From assembly GCA_007124075.1 (NCBI GenBank), contig SLFV01000245.1, positions 1 to 21,731 of the forward strand: a stretch of DNA of 21,731 nt, in the 5' to 3' direction. The translations under genes were made by a program, and so were the position numbers. The DNA is from Roseimaritima sp. (GTDB taxonomy: Bacteria > Planctomycetota > Planctomycetia > Pirellulales > Pirellulaceae). Under the pieces are notes generated by a model that saw only the letters and a program-made list of their open reading frames with translations, searched no databases and was not told the origin of the DNA. Positions 6,877 through 13,985 of the stretch are shown one piece after another; positions within the stretch are counted from its first letter, which is position 1; each line of letters opens with the position of its first letter.

Positions 6877-7692
6877 ATGCGTTCGTTTTATTTTGCTGCG
6901 ACCTTCATTGCAATGATCGGGTTGCCCCCGCTGGGCGACCGTTTCCTGGCAGGCTGCAGTTTTGCTCAGGAAAGTCCGTCCACGGTTTCACCTGGGTCGC
7001 TTGCGACGACCTATGCGGAGGTGGTCCAACCGCATGCCCAAGCAGCTTTGAAACGCTGGGAACCGACGATCGCGAAAATGCTTCGGGAGGATGCCAAAGT
7101 GCCGCCTGACGATCAATCAATCTTGTTTCTGGGCAGCAGCAGCATCCGCTTGTGGGACAGCCTCCATCACGATCTGGCTCCCTATCGCTGCATCCAACGG
7201 GGCTACGGTGGCGCAAGGTTCACCGATCTTGCGGTATTCGCGGCACCACTGATTCGGCCGCATCGCTTCCGGGCGGTGGTGATTTTTGTGGCTAACGACA
7301 TCGCGGGCAGAGCGAGCGATTTGCCTGCAAACGACGTGATCGCCTTACTGCGGTATGTTCGCCACGTTATCGCCGACCACCAACCGGAAGCCGAAGTATT
7401 CGTGATTCAGATTACCCCGACGCAGAGCCGTTGGGACGCGTGGCCCGCGATTGCGAACTTAAATTCGCGAATGCTAGATTTTTGTCAAACCGTACCGCGT
7501 ACGCACTTCATCGCCACCGCCGACGCTTTTCTGAATCATCAAGGGCAGGTCAAAGCTGAACTGTTTCGAGACGACAAATTGCACTTGAATGCAGCCGGAT
7601 ACGAAGTCTGGGCCGCCCGGATTCGCAAAAGCTTGGATGAACTTTTCTCCCCGCCAGTCAATTCGGACACCAAATCGGATATAAAGCAATAG
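6877..7692 (+). CDS. SGNH/GDSL-type hydrolase, exported
   Basis: A 271-residue serine esterase/lipase-type enzyme. A signal peptide is likely (MRSFYFAATFIAMIG to about AQES at residue 30). The four SGNH blocks are present in order: block I ILFLGSSSIRLW with likely nucleophile S88 in G86-S87-S88; block II GYGG (109-112) supplying the oxyanion Gly; block III FVAND with N140; block V DKLHLNAAGY with D233 and H236. The length fits the family. Exported planctomycete SGNH proteins are generally assumed to deacetylate or de-esterify polysaccharides, but the substrate cannot be read from sequence. The start ATG 6877 has a weak AGG upstream. The next gene follows 37 bp downstream and is probably co-transcribed. 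Confidence 0.88.
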   Translation: MRSFYFAATFIAMIGLPPLGDRFLAGCSFAQESPSTVSPGSLATTYAEVVQPHAQAALKRWEPTIAKMLREDAKVPPDDQSILFLGSSSIRLWDSLHHDLAPYRCIQRGYGGARFTDLAVFAAPLIRPHRFRAVVIFVANDIAGRASDLPANDVIALLRYVRHVIADHQPEAEVFVIQITPTQSRWDAWPAIANLNSRMLDFCQTVPRTHFIATADAFLNHQGQVKAELFRDDKLHLNAAGYEVWAARIRKSLDELFSPPVNSDTKSDIKQ

Positions 7693-7729
7693 CTGCGGAT
7701 GAGCAGACCTTTCACTCGAGGGAAACCTA

Positions 7730-8821
7730 ATGTTGATTCGAAATGTGGTTACTGGTGCTGGAGTGTTGTCGTTCCTGGCGTTGCTGACTTCGGCATCCGC
7801 GATCGACTATGGCTTGAACCCGGCGACGGTGGAACTGACGTCGGCGGGTCCGCTGACGTTTACGCCGGATGGAGTCTTGATCATCGGGGATCCCAAGGCG
7901 GCCACCATTTACGCGATCGAACCGGAGGAATCCTCCTCCAGCGGAGCGGCTCGTTTTGACATCCCCGATTTTCGCACCAAAGTTGCCCAAGCGGTCGGCA
8001 CCCCACGACCCTTGATTGCGGACGTGGCGATTCATCCAGAAACAGGCAGTCTTTACGCCTCGGTGCAAACCGCAAAAGGAGCAGCGATCGCTCGCGTCAC
8101 CGCCGACGGATTGGTGTCGGCAGTCGATCTGGATAAGGTGCTCAGTTCCAAAGTCCACTTACCCAACCCGCCCGAAGATCGGGAAGTCGGGCGCGGCGGT
8201 CGCACACGAAACCTACGTCTGGAATCGATCACGGATTTGGCCATTCACGACGGTCGCTTGCTAGTCTCTGGATTATCGGCGAAAGATTCACCATCCACCG
8301 TGCTGGAGTTTGAGTTTCCGTTGAACGAGAATAGTCGTAGCTTTTACACCGAAATCTACCACGCCGCGCATGGACGCGTCGAAGACAATGCCGCAATCCG
8401 TTCGTTTATCCCAATCAACATCGGTGGGGAACCGAGCCTGCTGGCGGGGTTTACCTGCACACCGTTGGTCCGGTTTCCGATGCACACAAGCGGAACGGAG
8501 GCCAAGGTGCGTGGGAAAACCGTCGCGGAACTAGGCAATCGTAATCGGCCGCTGGATATGGTCCTGTACACCAAAGACGATCAAGAGTACCTGTTGATCA
8601 CCAACAGCGCACGAGGCGTGATGCGGTTGAAAACGGATAATATCGATCAGCAAGAAGGATTGTCCCAGCGGGTCCAAGGGGGCGGTACCGCGGGTTTACC
8701 CTTTGAACAAGTCGATGGCTGGGATGGCGTCATTCAACTGGCAAAGCTGGACCAACAGCATGCCGTGGTCGTGATCGAAGATGGGAATCAGTGGCAATTA
8801 AAGACGCTTCCACTCCCCTGA
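7730..8821 (+). CDS. Secreted beta-propeller-like protein of unknown function
   Basis: A 363-residue protein with a clean signal peptide (MLIRNVVTGAGVLSFLALLT, cleavage expected after SASA at residue 24). The mature part consists of short beta-rich stretches typical of six- or seven-bladed propellers, for example GPLTFTPDGVLIIGDPKAAT, IADVAIHPETGSLYASV, ITDLAIHDGRLLVSGL and DMVLYTKDDQEYLLITNSA. No catalytic motif or family name was recognised. A strong GAGGGAA ribosome-binding site supports the ATG at 7730. It lies 37 bp after the SGNH hydrolase gene, and the next gene begins inside its last 31 bp, so the three probably form an operon. The propeller assignment is from pattern only. Confidence 0.72.
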   Translation: MLIRNVVTGAGVLSFLALLTSASAIDYGLNPATVELTSAGPLTFTPDGVLIIGDPKAATIYAIEPEESSSSGAARFDIPDFRTKVAQAVGTPRPLIADVAIHPETGSLYASVQTAKGAAIARVTADGLVSAVDLDKVLSSKVHLPNPPEDREVGRGGRTRNLRLESITDLAIHDGRLLVSGLSAKDSPSTVLEFEFPLNENSRSFYTEIYHAAHGRVEDNAAIRSFIPINIGGEPSLLAGFTCTPLVRFPMHTSGTEAKVRGKTVAELGNRNRPLDMVLYTKDDQEYLLITNSARGVMRLKTDNIDQQEGLSQRVQGGGTAGLPFEQVDGWDGVIQLAKLDQQHAVVVIEDGNQWQLKTLPLP

Positions 8822-11319
8822 TTTCGGCTTCGCGTTGGCCCTGGCGACCAACACGACTGTGCCTGCTATTGCTTGCGTGTGCGTGCTTGGGACGTGCTGC
8901 GGCGGGACAAAGTATCACGTCCGAGCGCGCTGCAACCGTTACTGCACTGTCGGTACAGCATCGCCTGTGGCCGCCAAGCGACTGGGGACCAGGACGACGC
9001 ACCGACGATTGGCAGGCTGATTTAATCACGCGATTGATTGCGATCGGGCGGATAGAAACTGCGGCTAGGATTTCCCAACGACACTTGGACCAGGCTGCTT
9101 CGCTTTCAGACCAGCAAACCCGATGGGCGATCCGGTTATCAAACGTCCGCCTGACGATGCTGCAAAACGCTCCCGCCTGGGACCCCACGCTTCTGCAGCG
9201 GGCAAGCCAGCCGGTGCAAGAACTGCTGGGGGCCGATGCGGAGCATCCGCGTTTCTGGTGGTTGCAGGCGCAATGGGCCAGAGTGGATCAGGTCGCCAGT
9301 CAGTACTGTGTCGACCAATGGAATTTGCAACCCGAATCGCACTGGCTTCAGGAAACCGCGTTGGACCTGGCGATTCGCTCAGCCAATCGCCTGCAAACGA
9401 CCCAGACCCATCTGCAGCAGCAACACGGCGCGACCACCTCCCCTTGGCGGAATTTGTGGCAGACGTTGACGATGCAATTAGCTCAAACTTTGCTGACGCA
9501 AAGCCATTGTTTCCCGTCGGGCAGCCCCGATTCGATCGCCGCTGCGACGTCAGCAATCGGACAGCTACGGGAGCTGCAATCCGGTTTGGTGCCCGATAGC
9601 GAACGGGCCGACGAAACAAAACTGCTGCTAGCGGAGGCGGCCATCATTACCGGGCGGGAGACCGACGCGCTGCAGCTTCTGAAACCGCTAGCCGATCCAG
9701 CCGGCCGGCCGGCGACCCTCCGCCAAGCGGTCGCGTTGCAGGTTCGGGCGCATCTGGCTGCGGGCGACCTCTCCGCAGCCGAAACCACACTGGCTACCGT
9801 TTACCCCGCGGGTGAAGTCGTTACCACCGGCGATGCGGGGCTGGATCTTGCCCGTCTGGCATGGTTAATTGAATCAGTCTTGCAGGGTAATCACGATCGT
9901 CGTGCCGATGGGATCTTCCAGATCTCCAACTGGTTGGATGCGATCGAAACAACAACAGGACGTTACGCGCGACGTCGCGGCGAGGCGTTGGTCTTTGGCA
10001 GACTGCCGGCAGCAGCGGAAGCGTTTGATGCTCGTTTGCTGGCTGGGCAGGCCGCACAGTTGTTCCGCGCCGGGAAGCCGACCGCTGCGGCTGAGCGGTT
10101 TGCGCAAGCAGCTCGCGGATCTACCGTCGCCCGCGAAGCGTTGCGGTACGCGCAGCAGGCCGCCGCGGTCTGGCACACCGAACGACAAATTATCCCAGCC
10201 GTCGATTTATTGCTGGAAATTGCTAGTGAACATACCGACGCACCCGAGGCTGCCCAGCTTGCGTTACAGGCGGCTTGGCTGCTGTCCAATGACTTGCGGC
10301 AGGATTCGACGGCGGAGCAGGGTACTGAAGCCCTGCGAAAGATTCTTCAAATGACCGCGGAAACGTGGCCGCAAACCGAACCGGGACGTCAGGCTGCGGA
10401 TTGGCTGGGCCGTTCCTTGGCAGCCGCAGGGAGGTATGCCGATGCGGCACAGATCACCTTGCAACTGGCCCGCCCGATCACGCGTGAGGTTTTGGAACAA
10501 GCGATTGCGTGGTGGCAGGCTGCGCTGCGCACTTCGCAGGATGATTCGCTGCTGCCAACGGTAATCAAGGAATTGCAAGTCGCTGCTGAGGAAACCGACC
10601 CGCAAACTCTGGCTGCTCGCGATGCCGCCCAACTCCGTTTGCTGTTGTACTTTGCCAACATGGATGACCTGCGTCGTTGGAGCGCCGGGGCCGAACCGAT
10701 TGGCTTGGATCCGCTGGACGCCTGGCTGTGGCAGGTCCGGCGGGAAGGGGGAATGACAAATCCTCCCTCGGTGCCTGACGAGACGGATAACAGCTTTGTC
10801 GTACGTTACAAGGATCTCTGCCAACGTCTGGTGCGTGACGGGCAGCAGCATCCCGAACAACGCCAGCGGCTGGGCAAGTTGCTGATCCAATGGCTGGAAC
10901 AGTCCAGACAGCTTTCCAACGGAATCGATGAAGATAGGTTAGTCCTCTGGTTGGCCCTAGCCCAGTTGTGGAGCGGACAAAGTGACGTGCCGATCGCTTC
11001 CCTTGAAAACTACCTCACGCGACATCCTGGTGACTGGACTGCGGCAACGGAGGTGGCCAACGTCCTGTCCCAAAGCGACCAACCGGCAGCCCAAACCAAG
11101 GCGTTACAGCTTTGGCAACGACTCTCGCAGGGTGTCCCACAAGGCTCCCCCCAATGGCACACTGCAAAACTGGCGATCATCGATCAACTGATCGCCAGCA
11201 AGCGAACGGCGGAAGCAAAACGCCAGATTCGTTACGTTTTGCTGACGCAGGCAGCGCTTAGCGATGACCAGCAGCGGGGGTATCAACAACGCCTGGAATT
11301 TTTGCATGGTAGCCCGTGA
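8791..11319 (+). CDS. Large exported helical-repeat (TPR-like) protein
   Basis: An 842-residue protein starting with GTG at 8791 inside the end of the preceding gene (31-bp overlap, with GGGA just upstream), which suggests translational coupling. After a short charged leader comes a hydrophobic export segment (RLCLLLLACACLGRAAAGQS, about residues 22-41). The rest is almost entirely alpha-helical and rich in Ala, Leu and Gln, with recurring helix pairs such as EALRYAQQAAAVWHTER, AAQLALQAAWLLSNDLRQ and AAGRYADAAQITLQLARP, the pattern of TPR or Sel1-like solenoids. No enzyme motif was found. It probably serves as a periplasmic scaffold for the co-transcribed genes (inference). No stop codons or frame changes disturb it. 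Confidence 0.78.
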   Translation: MAIKDASTPLISASRWPWRPTRLCLLLLACACLGRAAAGQSITSERAATVTALSVQHRLWPPSDWGPGRRTDDWQADLITRLIAIGRIETAARISQRHLDQAASLSDQQTRWAIRLSNVRLTMLQNAPAWDPTLLQRASQPVQELLGADAEHPRFWWLQAQWARVDQVASQYCVDQWNLQPESHWLQETALDLAIRSANRLQTTQTHLQQQHGATTSPWRNLWQTLTMQLAQTLLTQSHCFPSGSPDSIAAATSAIGQLRELQSGLVPDSERADETKLLLAEAAIITGRETDALQLLKPLADPAGRPATLRQAVALQVRAHLAAGDLSAAETTLATVYPAGEVVTTGDAGLDLARLAWLIESVLQGNHDRRADGIFQISNWLDAIETTTGRYARRRGEALVFGRLPAAAEAFDARLLAGQAAQLFRAGKPTAAAERFAQAARGSTVAREALRYAQQAAAVWHTERQIIPAVDLLLEIASEHTDAPEAAQLALQAAWLLSNDLRQDSTAEQGTEALRKILQMTAETWPQTEPGRQAADWLGRSLAAAGRYADAAQITLQLARPITREVLEQAIAWWQAALRTSQDDSLLPTVIKELQVAAEETDPQTLAARDAAQLRLLLYFANMDDLRRWSAGAEPIGLDPLDAWLWQVRREGGMTNPPSVPDETDNSFVVRYKDLCQRLVRDGQQHPEQRQRLGKLLIQWLEQSRQLSNGIDEDRLVLWLALAQLWSGQSDVPIASLENYLTRHPGDWTAATEVANVLSQSDQPAAQTKALQLWQRLSQGVPQGSPQWHTAKLAIIDQLIASKRTAEAKRQIRYVLLTQAALSDDQQRGYQQRLEFLHGSP

Positions 11320-11440
11320 GGCGGGACGACACGGACGCAAGCTGGCTGTTTCGCGTGATGGAAAAATCCTCAGTAACCGACGGTAAGATGAAGCCAACGA
11401 TGCCGACAACCTTCAGGTCCGTCCACTAGAAACACGAAAG

Positions 11441-12205
11441 ATGCCTGCAATGGCCACAGAACTCGATTACTCAAACTCCCACGAATCCGTCAATACGCCG
11501 CAGAAGCACGGTAATGCCAAGAAAATCGGCTTGCTAGCTTTTCTGGCGGTCGCAGCGGTAGGGGGGTATTGGCTGATGGGTGATCGGTTGTCGTTTGAAT
11601 ACGTTGCATCCCAAGAATCGGAGCTGCGCGAATACCGACAAAACCAACCTTTTGGGGCGGCGGTCGTGGCCATCGCAGTCTATGTCGCGGTGGCGGGATT
11701 CTCCCTGCCTGGGGCAACGGTGCTGACCCTGGCTTACGGCTGGTACTTTGGATTCTGGCAAGGTTTGTTAGTCGTCAGCTTTGGCTCCACAGGCGGGGCA
11801 ACGCTGGCTTTCCTCTTGACTCGCTATTTGCTGCAAGGGTGGGTTCAACAAAAGTTCGCTTGGAGGTTGCAGTCCATCAATGCAGCCTTGGATCGCGAAG
11901 GTGCGTTTTACCTTTTCACTCTGCGATTGATTCCCGCGGTCCCCTTCTTTGTCATCAACGCAGTGATGGGTTTAACCAAAATACGCGCCATCACGTTTTG
12001 GTGGGTCAGCCAACTTGGAATGCTGCCTGGAACCGCAGCCTATGTTTACGCCGGCTCTACCGTCCCCAGCATCAAACTACTTGCTGAAGAAGGTGTCGGT
12101 AAAGTCGTCAGTTGGCAGTTGCTGCTCGCGTTTGCAATTCTTGGCCTGCTTCCGCTGGTGATCAAACGTGCAATGGCGATGCTACCCAGTCGCCCAGCAA
12201 TCTGA
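11441..12205 (+). CDS. TVP38/TMEM64 family (VTT domain) inner-membrane protein
   Basis: A 254-residue polytopic membrane protein of the DedA/TVP38 superfamily. Segments in order: cytoplasmic N-terminus about 1-27; membrane helix LLAFLAVAAVGGYWLM; the VTT domain from VAIAVYVAVAGFSLPGATVL through FGFWQGLLVVSFGSTGGATL; the conserved LRLIPAVPFFVINAVMGLT re-entrant motif; LGMLPGTAAYVYAG; and a last helix LLLAFAILGLLPLVIK. Family members are implicated in lipid scrambling and membrane homeostasis; the bacterial role is not settled. The ATG at 11441 (or the second ATG at 11450) follows GAAAG. The gene for a mercuric-reductase-like flavoprotein starts 96 bp downstream; this pairing, including natural fusions, is seen in other bacteria and suggests a joint redox or membrane function. 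Confidence 0.87.
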   Translation: MPAMATELDYSNSHESVNTPQKHGNAKKIGLLAFLAVAAVGGYWLMGDRLSFEYVASQESELREYRQNQPFGAAVVAIAVYVAVAGFSLPGATVLTLAYGWYFGFWQGLLVVSFGSTGGATLAFLLTRYLLQGWVQQKFAWRLQSINAALDREGAFYLFTLRLIPAVPFFVINAVMGLTKIRAITFWWVSQLGMLPGTAAYVYAGSTVPSIKLLAEEGVGKVVSWQLLLAFAILGLLPLVIKRAMAMLPSRPAI

Positions 12206-12301
12206 TCGCGTGCCTGCGTAGGAAACGCCCCACGCCGCCCCCTAGCAACAGCACGGCACAATGGGCGCACAGTTAAGAAACGGTATCACCGAAGGTCCAC
12301 C

Positions 12302-13819
12302 ATGAGCTACCTCGAGCAATTGAAGCCAGCCGACGAATATAACAAAACCTTGCAGTCAAACGTCCATCCGGTCGATTGGGTAAATCCTGTCCCGGCTGGC
12401 CGCTACAACCTGGTTGTCATCGGGGCTGGTACGGCGGGATTGGTCACCGCAGCCGGAGCAGCGGGGCTGGGTGCCAAGGTCGCACTGATTGAACGCGGTT
12501 TGATGGGAGGCGATTGCTTGAACGTGGGATGCGTCCCTTCGAAAGCAATTATCGCGGCAGCGCGACGGGCCGCGTCGGTACGCGGAGCGGGTCGCTTTGG
12601 CATCCAATCGACGGTACCGCATGTGGACTTTGCCGAAGTCATGCAACGGATGCGTCGGCTGCGAGCTTCGATCAGTCCTCACGATTCCGCAAAGCGTTTT
12701 CGTGAATTGGGGATCGACGTCTATTTTGGGCAGGGGACTTTCGCAAGCAGCAACACCGTTGTCGTTGGCACTCAGACGCTGCACTTCAAGAAGGCCGTGA
12801 TTGCGACAGGGGCGCGAGCCGCTAAGTTACCGATCGCTGGACTGAAGGAGGCCGGTTATCTGAATAACGAAACGCTGTTTTCACTCACCGAATTGCCGAA
12901 GCGGTTGACCGTGATCGGAGCTGGCCCCATTGGCTGCGAGATGGCCCAAAGCTTTGCTCGCTTTGGATCACAGGTCACGCTTGTGGAGCAATCATCGCAC
13001 ATCCTGGCTCGAGAGGATCAGGATGCCGCACGGATCGTAGAACATGCCATGCAGCAGGATGGTATCGAAATGCGGCTGGGTGTAAAAGTGATTCGCGTTC
13101 AGAGAGAAGGTGCAAGCCGCGTCGTCGTGGTTTCTGGAGAGGGTGGGGAACAACGGATCAGCGGCGATCAAGTTCTTGTCGGCATCGGACGGACGCCGAA
13201 TTTGGATGGATTGGGACTTGCAGCCGTCGGTATATCGGCCAATCCGCAACAAGGCGTGATCGTCGACGATTGCTTGCGAACGACCAATCGCAACATCTAT
13301 GCTGCAGGCGATGTCTGCTCCCAGTATCAATTCACCCATTCGGCCGACTTTCTTGCTCGAATCGTGATTCAGAATGCGTTGTTCATGGGGAGAGCCAAAG
13401 CCAGTAAGCTGATTATTCCTTGGTGTACTTACACGTCGCCCGAAGTGGCTCACGTCGGCATCTATCCAAATCAAGCGGTCGAACGGGAGATTCAATTAAG
13501 CACTTTTACCCAGCCCCTCTCTGGCGTCGATCGCGCGGTTCTGGACAGCGAAGTGGAAGGCTTTGTCCGTGTTCACTGCAAGAAGGGTTCTGATCGCATC
13601 TTGGGGGCGACCATTGTCGCTGCGCATGCAGGTGACATGATCGGCCAGATCGTCATGGCTATGAAGCATCGAATCGGGTTGGGTAAAATCGCGTCAGTCA
13701 TTCATCCCTATCCAACCCAGACGGAAGCCGTGCGTAAGTTGGGTGACCAGTTTAACCGTACCAAGCTTACGCCAACGGTGAAGACACTGCTCCGTTCGTG
13801 GTTACGCTGGACTCGATAA
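12302..13819 (+). CDS. Mercuric-reductase-like pyridine nucleotide-disulfide oxidoreductase
   Basis: A 505-residue class I flavoprotein disulfide reductase. The FAD-binding motif VVIGAGTAGLVTA is at about residues 38-50; the redox-active disulfide is in GGDCLNVGCVPSK (C72 and C77). The NAD(P)-binding motif is VIGAGPIGCEMAQSFARFG, the second FAD motif is NIYAAGDVCS, and the C-terminal dimerisation domain ends with HPYPTQTEAV, whose His and Glu complete the active site of the partner subunit. It lacks the N-terminal HMA domain and C-terminal Cys pair of true MerA, so mercury reduction is unlikely and the substrate is unknown. About 35 residues precede the first FAD motif, longer than in simple family members. 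AAGG lies just upstream of ATG 12302. Probably co-transcribed with the TVP38 gene. Confidence 0.9.
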   Translation: MSYLEQLKPADEYNKTLQSNVHPVDWVNPVPAGRYNLVVIGAGTAGLVTAAGAAGLGAKVALIERGLMGGDCLNVGCVPSKAIIAAARRAASVRGAGRFGIQSTVPHVDFAEVMQRMRRLRASISPHDSAKRFRELGIDVYFGQGTFASSNTVVVGTQTLHFKKAVIATGARAAKLPIAGLKEAGYLNNETLFSLTELPKRLTVIGAGPIGCEMAQSFARFGSQVTLVEQSSHILAREDQDAARIVEHAMQQDGIEMRLGVKVIRVQREGASRVVVVSGEGGEQRISGDQVLVGIGRTPNLDGLGLAAVGISANPQQGVIVDDCLRTTNRNIYAAGDVCSQYQFTHSADFLARIVIQNALFMGRAKASKLIIPWCTYTSPEVAHVGIYPNQAVEREIQLSTFTQPLSGVDRAVLDSEVEGFVRVHCKKGSDRILGATIVAAHAGDMIGQIVMAMKHRIGLGKIASVIHPYPTQTEAVRKLGDQFNRTKLTPTVKTLLRSWLRWTR

Positions 13820-13985
13820 GTCATCGCAACCGCGTGGGCTACGACTACCGGTCATCGCACACCGCATCCCACGACGAATGGCTGCAACGCGGAATTCGTC
13901 AACGAGATCGAATTTGCCAACCTGCGGTAAACCGCAAGTCACACCGCGCCGGCCACGCAAGTCGGGATGCCGTGTTTTTTACGGG
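13820..13985. other. Convergent intergenic region with a small hairpin
   Basis: This 166-bp gap lies between convergent genes. A short stem (TGCGG at 13923-13927 against CCGCA at 13932-13936, four-base loop) is present but has no T-run; a T6 run occurs at about 13975-13980 without a good stem. No clear terminator or gene is seen. Confidence 0.35.

Noticed and set aside
12302..13819. Assignment as true mercuric reductase (merA) of a resistance operon.
   Set aside because: There is no HMA domain, no C-terminal Cys pair and no mer genes nearby; only the general flavoprotein family is supported.
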